In this document: positions 17,653-26,138 of the stretch, piece by piece
How the letters are laid out: each line of letters starts with the position of its first letter
How positions within the stretch are numbered: position 1 is the first letter of the stretch
Assembly (NCBI RefSeq): GCF_001403875.1
Contig: NZ_LN884299.1
Coordinates: 3,871,674-3,935,673 of the forward strand
DNA from: Paenibacillus ihumii
GTDB lineage: Bacteria; Bacillota; Bacilli; Paenibacillales; Paenibacillaceae
Direction of reading: 5' to 3'
DNA length: 64,000 bases
The notes under the pieces: model-generated
What the model was told of the DNA's origin: nothing
The model's input: only the letters and a program-made list of their open reading frames with translations
Databases searched by the model: none
Made by a program: the position numbers and the translations under genes

Positions 17653-20214
17653 TCAGAACAATTGTAGTGTTCTGGCACGTTCCAACGCTTGTAAGCGATT
17701 TTTGGATTGCAATTTGCAGTAGATATTGTTAATATGTGTTTTTACGGTTGCCAGGGAAACATTCAATTTAAGCGCGATTTCTTTATTAGACATTCCCGTT
17801 TCCATCAACCGAAGCACGCTTTGTTCTCTGGCTGTAAGAGCAGCCAACGTTCTATCATGGGGAGTACCGGCTTCCCTTTCGGCTAGCGGAATCAGTCTCC
17901 GCAGCCGTTTCACATAGGATAAAGGCACCTTATGGCTGGGGCGGCGAAGCTGATTTTGGCGCAATCGGATATATTGATCCAACAATTGCCCAAGTGATGC
18001 TCCTTCGTCGACAAAGGTCCGGATATACCCTTCCGGCCGCGCCAATGCCAGCGCTTCTTCCAGTACGTCCATGGAGTCCGAAATCTTTCCTTGTAAGGAT
18101 AGGATCATACTCTTGTGAACGAGCAGACGAATTCGGTCGCTTTGCCGTCCTTCTTCTATTGACAGCTGGAGTAGACGCTCCGTCAATGCTGCGGCTTCTT
18201 CCATTTTTCCTTGCTCCGCCAATATAGAGGCCAGTAAATCGTATTCCTTGATCATGGATACCGGAATTTCATCACGGAATCGCAAGCGGCTCTTTCTCAG
18301 CCATTGTCTCACCGGTTTCTCTTCTCTATGCATCCTGCCCAGCATGGCGCGAAACGAGGCGATTTTCCCGGACAAACGCGAATTCGCCGTCTTGGACGTG
18401 AGTTGGGTTAGCTCGCGTAATATGTGCTTTGACGTCGCCTCGTCTCCTTGTACGGTGGCAATGCGGGCAAGCCAGAGCGCTGCGATGGTCGCCAAGATTC
18501 GATGATCATGCAATCTTCCAATATCATAGGCTTGGCGCATCAGCTTTTCCGCTTCGACCAAGCGATTTCGTTCGTACTGCATTTTGCCTAAGTCGATATA
18601 AAGATGAGCAACAAAATAGACATTTCGGGTTTCAGACCAAATCGACAGCAAGGACGTTAACACCTGCTCCGCCAATCGAAGGCTGTCATCCGACACGTAG
18701 ATATCCCACACCGGATGATAGCCATCCTCGTCGCTCCCAAACTCAATGAAGAAATCGCCTTCCGGATGCTTCTCGACATATTCATGTGAAAATTGAACGG
18801 CATATTCAAAATCACGATCCAAAAACGTGCGAAATGCAGCCAGAAAAGCGAGTCCGGCTTGCAATGTTTCGGCTTCTTCAGGAGGAAGGGGATCTGTGTC
18901 CTCTTCTAGCCTGCGAACCGCTTGCCAATACCCGTCAGTGGCCGCTTCGACATGCCCGGACAAGTACTGGGAAGCGAGTTTTGTCAACAGCATCATCGGT
19001 CTGGCAAATAACAGCGTGTCGGGAATTGCGTTTAACCACTTGCAAAGCGTCGTCCATTCATTGGTCATCAGCTCCGGTGTCATCTCCTCTATCAATGATA
19101 GCGCATGTTCATAATCGGCAGCCGCAAGGTAATGATCTACCGCTTCATGCGGATAACCGTTCTCTTCCAACCATTTTCCCGCTGTCATGTGAAGTGTTTG
19201 CCATTGCCGCGGCTCGCGCATTTTCAACTGCGCCGTCAAAAATTGCCGGAATAAATGATGATACCTGTACCACTCCCGCCACTCGTCCAAAGCTACAAGA
19301 AACAAGCTTTCCTTGTCTAATTGTTGCAGATACGCATGACTTTCGGCTATACCGGTTACCGCTTGACAAAGTTCGCCCTTCATCCGGTCCAAAATGGAAG
19401 TATAGAGTAAAAATTGCTGCATCGTTGCGGATTGTCGGGCTAACACCTCATCAAAGAAGTAATCCGATATATCACGTTCCGTCCCCGCCATCTTCCGGAT
19501 TAGAGATACGGGATCGGTATGTTCGTGCATTGACAAGACCGCCAGTCGCATCGCCACTGCCCAACCCTCTGTCTTTTTTTGTACGGTCGCCACATCTTCA
19601 TTGGATAATTGTATACCACCGCACTTCGCAAAAAATTCAGTCGTTTCGTCCGGCACAAACCGGAGATCGCTCGCCTCCAACGAGATCAGCCTATTTTCTG
19701 CTCGTAGTCTGGAAAGAGGAAGCGCTGGAGAATTTCGGCTTGCAAGATAGAGATGGACATGTAGTGGTAAACGTTCCAGCAGATAAGTGACGCCCTGCAA
19801 GATGGACGTTTCTTCGATATGATGAAAGTCATCCCATACGAGCACCATCGTGTGTGAAATGCGATGTAGCCCGTTGATGAGCGCAGCAATCAGTGACACA
19901 CCCGATGGATCTTCTGCGGCATGACGAAGGACGTCCTGTTGGTCAAAAGACGGATAAGCTTGTTTTAACGCTGCAATGGTATGTGCCCAGAAGCGCGTGC
20001 GATCATTATCCCCTTGATCAAGCGAGACCCAGGCGACGGGATTTTCCAGCGTCATCACCCATTCGCCGAGCAATGTCGTTTTGCCATACCCGGCTGGAGC
20101 TGAGATCAAAGTAAGCGTGCGATCTAACCCTTCATGCAAACGCCGGGTGAGACGGGAACGCACAACAAGCGAGCTTCGCGATCGAGGAATATGAAGTTTC
20201 GTGGCTATGATCAT
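17653..20214 (-). CDS. MalT-like LuxR family ATP-dependent regulator
   Basis: The start at 20214 is supported by AGGGAGGGG six bases upstream and by the family-typical beginning MIIATKLHIPRSRSSLV; an upstream ATG at 20268 has no such support. The 853-residue protein has a STAND-type NTPase with Walker A APAGYGKTT (K45) and Walker B VLVWDDFHH, a long TPR-like helical region, and a C-terminal LuxR helix-turn-helix (LTAREQSVLRLMETGMSNKE). Members of this LAL class bind a small inducer and ATP, then oligomerise and activate transcription. It is encoded directly upstream of the two SLH surface-protein genes on the same strand, so they are candidate targets; this is inference. Confidence 0.9.
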   Translation of the reverse strand: MIIATKLHIPRSRSSLVVRSRLTRRLHEGLDRTLTLISAPAGYGKTTLLGEWVMTLENPVAWVSLDQGDNDRTRFWAHTIAALKQAYPSFDQQDVLRHAAEDPSGVSLIAALINGLHRISHTMVLVWDDFHHIEETSILQGVTYLLERLPLHVHLYLASRNSPALPLSRLRAENRLISLEASDLRFVPDETTEFFAKCGGIQLSNEDVATVQKKTEGWAVAMRLAVLSMHEHTDPVSLIRKMAGTERDISDYFFDEVLARQSATMQQFLLYTSILDRMKGELCQAVTGIAESHAYLQQLDKESLFLVALDEWREWYRYHHLFRQFLTAQLKMREPRQWQTLHMTAGKWLEENGYPHEAVDHYLAAADYEHALSLIEEMTPELMTNEWTTLCKWLNAIPDTLLFARPMMLLTKLASQYLSGHVEAATDGYWQAVRRLEEDTDPLPPEEAETLQAGLAFLAAFRTFLDRDFEYAVQFSHEYVEKHPEGDFFIEFGSDEDGYHPVWDIYVSDDSLRLAEQVLTSLLSIWSETRNVYFVAHLYIDLGKMQYERNRLVEAEKLMRQAYDIGRLHDHRILATIAALWLARIATVQGDEATSKHILRELTQLTSKTANSRLSGKIASFRAMLGRMHREEKPVRQWLRKSRLRFRDEIPVSMIKEYDLLASILAEQGKMEEAAALTERLLQLSIEEGRQSDRIRLLVHKSMILSLQGKISDSMDVLEEALALARPEGYIRTFVDEGASLGQLLDQYIRLRQNQLRRPSHKVPLSYVKRLRRLIPLAEREAGTPHDRTLAALTAREQSVLRLMETGMSNKEIALKLNVSLATVKTHINNIYCKLQSKNRLQALERARTLQLF

Positions 20215-20408
20215 GGTTAGCCCCTCCCTTTGACTATAAGCATCAGGAATGAACATTTTCCTTACCATTTTACCAAAAATCTTTTATTTTGGCGGGGCTA
20301 TCCCTGGTTACACAACGCGGAAAAGTTATGATGTTGACTATTCACAAGGATTGGCGGATCATAGTGGTACTAAACTGGGAAGAACCCGCAAAACAATTCA
20401 TTCTACGT

Positions 20409-20633
20409 TTATATCATCGTCGTTGAAATGGATTTTAACATTTCAATCATTCTTTCAATAAAAATCGTAATGATAAAAGGACGATGATTCACGATACAAA
20501 TCCATAATCCGTATCCAATAACAGATACAGCCCCAAAAACTGCTGCATCCCGATAAAGTCTCTTTCGAAGCAATCCCAACATCGGTAAACCTATCAAAGG
20601 CGCCAGCAGGATGTGAAGCATCAACATGTTCAA
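20409..20633 (-). CDS. Small membrane protein, last gene of ger operon
   Basis: This 74-residue protein has two predicted membrane helices (LMLHILLAPLIGLPMLGLL and AAVFGAVSVIGYGLWICIV) and no known domain. It starts one base after the stop of the GerAB-type gene, so it is translationally linked to the germination operon. Some ger operons carry a fourth small membrane subunit (GerD/GerXD-type or GerQ-like small proteins); this could be such an accessory. Function unknown. Confidence 0.7.
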   Translation of the reverse strand: MNMLMLHILLAPLIGLPMLGLLRKRLYRDAAVFGAVSVIGYGLWICIVNHRPFIITIFIERMIEMLKSISTTMI

Positions 20634-20634
20634 T

Positions 20635-21726
20635 TCATCCTCCTTTTCGCTTCTCGAACGTGCGTTTGACCCATGTTGTCACTAGCAACAAAAAGGGGAT
20701 CAGTAGAACAAAGAAACTGTCATATATGAATGTATATTTTTCATCCCATTCCTCGTTTTGGATCGGGTTTTCATAGATGGACAAGGCGGTCGCCGACAAC
20801 AAAATCGTCAAACCCAGAAAATGAGGCCACCGGGTTTTTGGACGAAATACTTGACGCAGCGTTTCGGAAGCTCCGTAAACGAGTACCAACAGCTTGATAA
20901 AAATCAGAATCAGTAAAATAACGGAGATAATGGAATGGATGTTGACGATCACCTCTCCGATGGAAATTTCCTGCACGGTCGTATACACTGGAAAGGTAAG
21001 TTGTGACGCCCTCTCCACTCCTAATAAACCGATAATCATAAACAAGGTCATGCTAAGAGAAAGGGAAGCGGTCATCAACCCAAGCAAAAAGGGGCGTGTT
21101 GCCCCCTGTTTGACCAGCGGAAAAAGCATCGTGAGCGCTATGGCTTCCATATAGGGAAAGCCCAAAAAGGAATGGTATTGCAAAATGGCACCCAGGCCGG
21201 AATGGAAAGCTGGCTGAAGTCTTCCCCAATCCCAGTTCACCATTGCCAGCAACAGAACAAACCAGAACGGGAAGAACAAAAACGGAGTGATGATTTGATT
21301 TAATCGTCCGATGGCTTCCGTCCCCTGAGCGACCGTGTAAAAGGCGACAAGCAAAAACATGACGTGAAAAACGGTTTTCGGCGTCTCCGGCATGATGGTT
21401 CCATTTAAAAAATCGCTTAAATTTCGAAGAGCCCATCCAGCCAAAATACAGAAATAAAGAAAATACAAGACGGAGACAAGCGTTCCCAGAGAACGTCCCC
21501 AAGCTTCCAGCGGGATTTGCACCAGACTTTTGCCCGGGTAGTATCGGAAAAGAAAAGTCCAGAACAGACCGACGAGTATGCCAAAACTTCCTGCCCACAA
21601 GGGCATGAGCCAGGCATCCTGTCCCGCCTGTACGACTAGCCGCCCGATCAGCACGAAAAGGGTGGTTCCGAGGATATAATTGATTGTCAGCAGATAAAAC
21701 TGGAATCGGGAAATCATTGGCTTCAT
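20635..21726 (-). CDS. GerAB-type spore germination permease
   Basis: This 363-residue protein has about ten membrane helices and belongs to the endospore germinant-receptor B subunits, distant relatives of amino acid permeases (APC superfamily). The N-terminal FQFYLLTINYILGTTLFVLI and central FPYMEAIALTMLFPLV segments are characteristic. In GerA-type receptors the B subunit binds the germinant in the inner spore membrane. Its ATG overlaps the stop of the preceding gerAC-like gene by four bases. The gene order is A-C-B, then a small membrane protein. Confidence 0.92.
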   Translation of the reverse strand: MKPMISRFQFYLLTINYILGTTLFVLIGRLVVQAGQDAWLMPLWAGSFGILVGLFWTFLFRYYPGKSLVQIPLEAWGRSLGTLVSVLYFLYFCILAGWALRNLSDFLNGTIMPETPKTVFHVMFLLVAFYTVAQGTEAIGRLNQIITPFLFFPFWFVLLLAMVNWDWGRLQPAFHSGLGAILQYHSFLGFPYMEAIALTMLFPLVKQGATRPFLLGLMTASLSLSMTLFMIIGLLGVERASQLTFPVYTTVQEISIGEVIVNIHSIISVILLILIFIKLLVLVYGASETLRQVFRPKTRWPHFLGLTILLSATALSIYENPIQNEEWDEKYTFIYDSFFVLLIPFLLLVTTWVKRTFEKRKGG

Positions 21727-22907
21727 CCTGTTCCTCCATAAGGTTGACTCATGCTTCCCGTTCGGAGCAGCCGGGTATTTGCACGAATCTCAATTTGTAC
21801 ATTTTTCGCCGCTTGGTCGATATCCGGATGATTTGGCGTTTGTTTGCGCAACAAGTCGTTGATGCTTAACAGATCCCAGCCACGCTCCCTTATCATTTGA
21901 TAGAAAGCAAGCGACTCGTCTGCTATGATCTGATTCAGTCTGTTTTCAAGTCTCTCCACCTCGTTCCGAGACTTCGGGACGGACTCGATTGTATAGGCAG
22001 TGGAAAGTTCGAGGTCCATGCGGATCCGAACGACAGGTTGGTCGGATTTCCAGAAGACCTCACGTTTTATGCGAACCAGTCTCAATTCCACGGATACCTG
22101 TTTTCCTTCCACCTGAAACTGTCGCACGTGGCGACCTCGATCGCCATTTAGCAAATGGTACCAGACCAGTTGCGTATCATTCAGTTTGCCCGCCATGCGA
22201 TAATCACGGAAAACCGCCCCGCCTCGGATGATAAAGTTGTTTTGATTGGCGTCGATATCCGCCGACCTTTCCCCGCTGTTGGAAGAAGGTGCCTCTGTCA
22301 TTCCGGTGATCAACGGTAATACGATCGTATCTGACTTTTCCATCCGTTCAATGACATCACTGACCTTGATCTGTTTTCCCACTAGGAGCGAATTCCGGAT
22401 CAGCAGGTCGAGCCTGGAATCGATCGTGTCAGACGGCACCCGCTCCAGGGGAGTTAATGTTCTCATGACCTGAGATATCGATCCGTCGACAATCAGCATC
22501 GGGACCGACGAACGGCCATTAGGTTGCATTTCGATAAAGTTGACAATATCGCGTATGTTTTGTTTGGCCACCCGTCGAGAAACGAGCAGCACCTTGCAGT
22601 GGGCCATAAATAACTTGCGCGGCAACATTTTGTAAATCGTAGATTTGATTTCTCCAAAAGAGGATCCACTGATTTCGTAAGTGTATACAGGGGCTTGTTC
22701 GCCTCCCGACGTACCTTTGGCGGAAGTGCCGCTGAGCGGGTTGATGATCTGGTAATATACGGTTATTTTTCCACTCTCAGGATCTCTGTCCACCCCCATC
22801 ATACTGACCAGCGCCAGTTCGTTCATTTCCGTTCTGTCCCAGCAAGCCGTAAGCAGGGCGGTAAACATCATCAGGATGAACAGACCCGCTGCATACCGGT
22901 TGGTCAT
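21723..22907 (-). CDS. GerAC-type germination lipoprotein
   Basis: This 394-residue Ger(x)C protein starts with a lipoprotein signal whose lipobox is LLTAC, followed by the signature WDRTEMNELALVSMMGVD. The three-domain Ger(x)C body follows, and the C-terminus contains LLSINDLLRKQTPNHPD near the family-typical helix. The C subunit is the outer-surface lipoprotein of the germinant receptor, lipidated by Lgt. Four-base ATGA overlaps on both sides show tight translational coupling with the A and B subunits. Confidence 0.93.
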   Translation of the reverse strand: MTNRYAAGLFILMMFTALLTACWDRTEMNELALVSMMGVDRDPESGKITVYYQIINPLSGTSAKGTSGGEQAPVYTYEISGSSFGEIKSTIYKMLPRKLFMAHCKVLLVSRRVAKQNIRDIVNFIEMQPNGRSSVPMLIVDGSISQVMRTLTPLERVPSDTIDSRLDLLIRNSLLVGKQIKVSDVIERMEKSDTIVLPLITGMTEAPSSNSGERSADIDANQNNFIIRGGAVFRDYRMAGKLNDTQLVWYHLLNGDRGRHVRQFQVEGKQVSVELRLVRIKREVFWKSDQPVVRIRMDLELSTAYTIESVPKSRNEVERLENRLNQIIADESLAFYQMIRERGWDLLSINDLLRKQTPNHPDIDQAAKNVQIEIRANTRLLRTGSMSQPYGGTG

Positions 22908-24388
22908 GTTTGATCCTCCAGATTACTTTTTCTCTTCATATTCCGAATATATCCGGGCAGACCGTTCGGATTCAGCCAGGGCCGGGGCAGCCGCACCAAC
23001 ACATCTTTCCAATCGGTTCCTATGGACGGGGAAGCGGGAGTGAAGTAAGGAACGCCAAAGGACTTAAGCGACACCAGATGGGCAACCAGAAACAGGGCAC
23101 CGCATAAAATGCCGAAAAGGCCCATAAAGCCGGCCAACAGCACGAACGAAAAACGAAGCAGGCGTTGTGACATGCCAAAGCTGTAAACCGGAACGACAAA
23201 ATTGGTGATGCCGGTTATGGCTACAACAATGACAATCGCGGCGGAAATGAGACCGGCTTCCACCGCCGCCTGCCCCAGTACAATCGCCCCCACGATCGAA
23301 AGCGCCTGTCCGACCGCTCGCGGCATACGCAGCCCCGCTTCCCGGATAATTTCAAACACGACTTCCATTAACAACACTTCGAAGATGGCGGGGAAGGGAA
23401 CCCCTTCCCGCTGGGCGGACAAACTGATCAGAAGTTGGGTCGGGATCAGTTCCTGGTGGAACGTCGTGGCCGCGACATACAAGGAAGGGACGAACACGGC
23501 CGTAAAAAAGGAAATCAACCGAATCCAGCGAATAAACGTGGCGATGTCCGCCCGCTGATAATAATCTTCAGGAGAACTGAAAAACTCGAAAAACGTCATG
23601 GGGGCAAGCAGGACGTTGGGCGTTCCGTCCACCATTACGGCCACTTTACCATCCAGCAACTGGGCAGCTACCATATCTGGGCGCTCGGTGTTGGTAAGCG
23701 TCGGAAAAGGAGACCAAATCCGGTCCTGGATGAATTCCTCCACATAAGCGCTTTCCAGCACACTGTCCGTCCGGATGGCTGACAATCTGCCGCGCACTTC
23801 CCGGACCAGCGATTCCGGGGCGAGGTTCTCCATGTACACCATAAGCAAAGTCGTCCCGGTTTGATTGCCGATGTTCATTTTATCAAACCGGAGGAATGGG
23901 TTGCGGATTCTTTTGCGGACAAGCCCCACATTGGTCAGAATGCTTTCCGTAAAGCCTTCGTGCGGCCCGCGAATGGTCGATTCCGACTTCGGTTCTTCAA
24001 TGGAGCGTTGTTTGGATTCGGTCACATTGATGAGACAAACGCGCTCCCTTGCAAAATCGGTTAGTGCGCAATGGCCTGCAAGGAGTGCTTTTACGGCATG
24101 TTCCCGCAACTGTTCATATGGATCGGAAAAGGAAAATTCGCGCAAAAAACCGCTTTCGGCGGAACGAGGCGCTTCCCCTTCGGAAAACGTATTTTCCGTG
24201 AACGATTTCAAAATGTATTCGTCAATCGTTTTTTTATTGACCATCGATTCCAGATATACGCACTGCACGGTTTGTTCCCCTTGGACAAACAAGGATCGGC
24301 AGACCAAGTCTGGAGGGAACCCGAGGGCTGATTGAATGTCTCCGAAAAAATCATTCTTAATCAATAGATTTTGTTTTTTTCCTGCCAT
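22904..24388 (-). CDS. GerAA-type germinant receptor subunit
   Basis: This 494-residue protein is the A subunit: a cytoplasmic N-terminal half with the family sequences GHCALTDFARERVCLINV and YMENLAPESLVREVRGRL, then a membrane half with about five helices beginning at FIRWIRLISFFTAVFVPSLY. The PFPTLTNTERPD and DGTPNVLLAPMTFFEFF motifs are typical. It starts the gerA-C-B operon with GGAGGT six bases before the ATG. In spores these receptors respond to amino acids or sugars and, as described for GerA, can form a nutrient-gated ion channel. The germinant of this copy is unknown. Expression in the forespore by sigma-G is expected from the family, not shown by a clear promoter here. Confidence 0.94.
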   Translation of the reverse strand: MAGKKQNLLIKNDFFGDIQSALGFPPDLVCRSLFVQGEQTVQCVYLESMVNKKTIDEYILKSFTENTFSEGEAPRSAESGFLREFSFSDPYEQLREHAVKALLAGHCALTDFARERVCLINVTESKQRSIEEPKSESTIRGPHEGFTESILTNVGLVRKRIRNPFLRFDKMNIGNQTGTTLLMVYMENLAPESLVREVRGRLSAIRTDSVLESAYVEEFIQDRIWSPFPTLTNTERPDMVAAQLLDGKVAVMVDGTPNVLLAPMTFFEFFSSPEDYYQRADIATFIRWIRLISFFTAVFVPSLYVAATTFHQELIPTQLLISLSAQREGVPFPAIFEVLLMEVVFEIIREAGLRMPRAVGQALSIVGAIVLGQAAVEAGLISAAIVIVVAITGITNFVVPVYSFGMSQRLLRFSFVLLAGFMGLFGILCGALFLVAHLVSLKSFGVPYFTPASPSIGTDWKDVLVRLPRPWLNPNGLPGYIRNMKRKSNLEDQT

Positions 24389-24579
24389 CGACGAACCTCC
24401 AGATTCTCACATCTCATCATTATCATTGTTTCCTATTGGGTGGATTCTTATTCCATTGGCAGTTATGCTGTTGCAAATTATCGTGAGGTGAAATCCATAC
24501 GAGACATTCAAGAAAACGTCCAAGCCGGGAAAGGTTGCGCCGGGAGTGCGAATGTGACTGTGTAGGAAGCACTTCGCAT

Positions 24580-24993
24580 CGTTCACGCGATCAATGCCCA
24601 ATTCCTGCATCAGCTTGGATTGCAGTGCCTGTGAAAAGTTAATGCCCTTCTCCAGCGCGGCGGCGTTCAGCCAAGCCGGAAGCGTGACCGTCCGATTGAC
24701 AGAACGGTTCACTTGCGCCTGCGGATAGATGGCATATAGACATCAATCAGCACAGCGCGTTCGTTCGCTTGCGTGGTTTGAATCTGGGAAAGCGGCGTTG
24801 GAGCGGGAATAGGTTCGCCATCTTCTTCCAGCCCGTACAGGACAATGCCGAGCAGTTCCCGCGCGGACAAAAGCGCATCGTGATCGTCCGTTCCGCTTGT
24901 CGCGCAATCCAGATCAGGGAAAACAACAGCGATTTCCTTGCCGGGGTCATAAGTGAAAACGGCAGGGTAGAAATATCGCTCCGGCTTCTTCAT
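24580..24993 (-). pseudogene. HicB-type antitoxin, broken by frameshift
   Basis: The first frame (24709-24993) is the HicB RNase-H-like domain (ERYFYPAVFTY ... EIAVVFPDLDCATSG, LLSARELLGIVLYGLEEDGE) and ends early at MPSIRRRK. The next frame continues exactly with the missing DNA-binding part (QVNRSVNRTVTLPAWLNAAA ... FSQALQSKLMQELGI). One base has been lost near 24725, so normal translation stops before the repressor domain. HicB neutralises the HicA mRNA interferase and represses the operon. Both partners are damaged here, so the module is dead. Confidence 0.8.
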
Positions 24994-25032
24994 GTCGGAT
25001 ACCTCCTTTGAATGGTCGGGAGGGAGCCGGGG

Positions 25033-25180
25033 CTATTCAAACTTTAACCCCGACCGCCGTTCAATGCTTTTGAGCGTAGGAACGGGAATGTCTTTGTCAG
25101 GATGTTTGACGGTTGTTCGTCCCTTTTGGGTTGGGTGCTTGAACTGGTGATGACTTCCCGAGAAAAATCCACGGTAACAA
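25033..25180 (-). pseudogene. HicA toxin remnant, N-terminus deleted
   Basis: Upstream of the hicB relic, the frame GSHHQFKHPTQKGRTTVKHP followed by DKDIPVPTLKSIERRSGLKFE and a stop is the C-terminal half of HicA, including the conserved catalytic histidine of the double-stranded-RNA-binding-like fold (GSHHQ). Directly before it stands FSREVI, which resembles the HicA N-terminus. The stretch between the two (roughly 20 residues) is missing, apparently by a deletion. No active toxin can be made. Confidence 0.75.
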
Positions 25181-25225
25181 ATACTATTATATTTGTCAAT
25201 TGAGAACGCAAACTAATCCGCCTTT

Positions 25226-25362
25226 TTAAGGTATCTTCCAAGTCTTGAACCAGTAACGATATTGTCCGAACGTCGGCAATTTATCCTGCGGAGGAAGAAT
25301 AGGGACGAGTGCTTTCCCGTCTAATACTTTATTTTTCAGTCCATCATCCCGATTCCTGACCC
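25226..25362 (-). pseudogene. Transposase fragment, possibly TnsB/Mu-type
   Basis: A 45-codon open stretch without start reads RNRDDGLKNKVLDGKALVPI, then LPPQDKLPTFGQYRYWFKTWK and a stop. The PTFGQYRYWF segment resembles the region before the integrase core in TnsB-like (Mu/Tn7-type) transposases. Nothing else of such an element is visible nearby. The identification rests on one motif and is tentative. Confidence 0.4.
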
Positions 25363-25426
25363 ATCATTTCACGAATTAAACCAGACCCTCCAGGCTCCTG
25401 CATTCGACAAGTTTCCGAATATGCAA

Positions 25427-25473
25427 AAGAAGAGCTCTCGATTCACCATTAAGGTATATCGAGAGCTCTTCTT
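25427..25473. terminator. Strong hairpin, likely terminator of the Rrf2 gene
   Basis: Perfect 16-bp arms (25427-25442 and 25458-25473, AAGAAGAGCTCTCGAT) surround a 15-nt loop. On the minus strand the stem runs into CTTTTGC. It lies about 140 bp downstream of the Rrf2 gene. Confidence 0.7.
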
Positions 25474-25614
25474 CGCGACATCGATGCGGTCGAGAGGACA
25501 ATGGTATCAATCTAACGCAGCACAATCTTGTTCAATGCCGTTTGTATATCTTCCTTTCATGCTTTTCCCAAACGGTTTAATAAAATAAACCATTCTCATA
25601 AAAACAGTTTTTCT

Positions 25615-26016
25615 TCAAAGAACTACCGTCATTTTCTTAGCAATCTCAGATAATTTTTGGTTTTTTAAAAAGTCCTCCATTTTCTCTTCAGCCGATACCA
25701 TCACCTTCTGAACTAAACACTCTGATCCATGATTCATTTCACAGTCGAATAAGGAGGCGGAGCCTTCAATGGCATGAATCACGTCGAGAAACGAGATTTC
25801 TTCCCAATTCCGTTTTAAGCGATATCCACCATTGGCTCCTGAAGTCGATTCAATCATTCCTGCCTTGACCAGCTTGGTAAGGATTTTGGATAAATACGTT
25901 GGAGAAACCTCTTGTCTCTCCGCCAATTGCTGTACGCCGATAAGTTTGTTCGGCGGGAATGCGGCAAGAAAGAGCATCGTATGAAGAGCATAGTTTGTCG
26001 CTTTAGAAAATTTCAT
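25615..26016 (-). CDS. Rrf2 family transcriptional regulator
   Basis: This 133-residue protein starts with the Rrf2 signature MKFSKATNYALHTMLFLA and carries a winged helix-turn-helix (LAERQEVSPTYLSKILTKLV, then GGYRL wing). Only two cysteines remain in the region that binds an Fe-S cluster in IscR and NsrR (DCEMNHGSEC), so a thiol-redox switch or cluster-free sensing is as likely as cluster binding. The upstream neighbours on the same strand are an efflux pump, a methyltransferase and a thioredoxin pair, so a redox- or electrophile-response role is reasonable. A sequence block in its promoter recurs in front of a degenerate second Rrf2 gene 4 kb away. Confidence 0.9.
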   Translation of the reverse strand: MKFSKATNYALHTMLFLAAFPPNKLIGVQQLAERQEVSPTYLSKILTKLVKAGMIESTSGANGGYRLKRNWEEISFLDVIHAIEGSASLFDCEMNHGSECLVQKVMVSAEEKMEDFLKNQKLSEIAKKMTVVL

Positions 26017-26040
26017 AACGTGATGTTCACCTCAATTATG

Positions 26041-26065
26041 GACTTTATGTGCCCATAATAACTTT
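26041..26065 (-). promoter_or_regulatory. Conserved promoter/operator block of the Rrf2 gene
   Basis: The plus strand reads GACTTTATGTGCCCATAATA then ACTTT. The same block, with six differences in 25, stands at 30032-30056 in front of the Rrf2 relic, and in both places it ends 24-25 bp from the ATG. Conserved position and sequence suggest core promoter plus autoregulatory site. Confidence 0.5.
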
Positions 26066-26138
26066 TTATATTGGCTTATGTCAAATATCGCCTCCCTTAT
26101 TACTCCTTTATTCGTTGTAACTGGCAACACTCCAAGAC

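Noticed and set aside
18786..19790. 334-codon plus-strand frame opposite the MalT-like gene
   Set aside because: It is a shadow of the 853-residue LuxR regulator, whose domains are unambiguous; composition is unlike a real protein and no ribosome binding site precedes it.
24421..24454. Possible sigma-G promoter before the ger operon
   Set aside because: An AATGATA-like -10 and a GGAATAA-like -35 exist but the spacing of about 19-20 bp is too long for sigma-G, so I do not annotate it.
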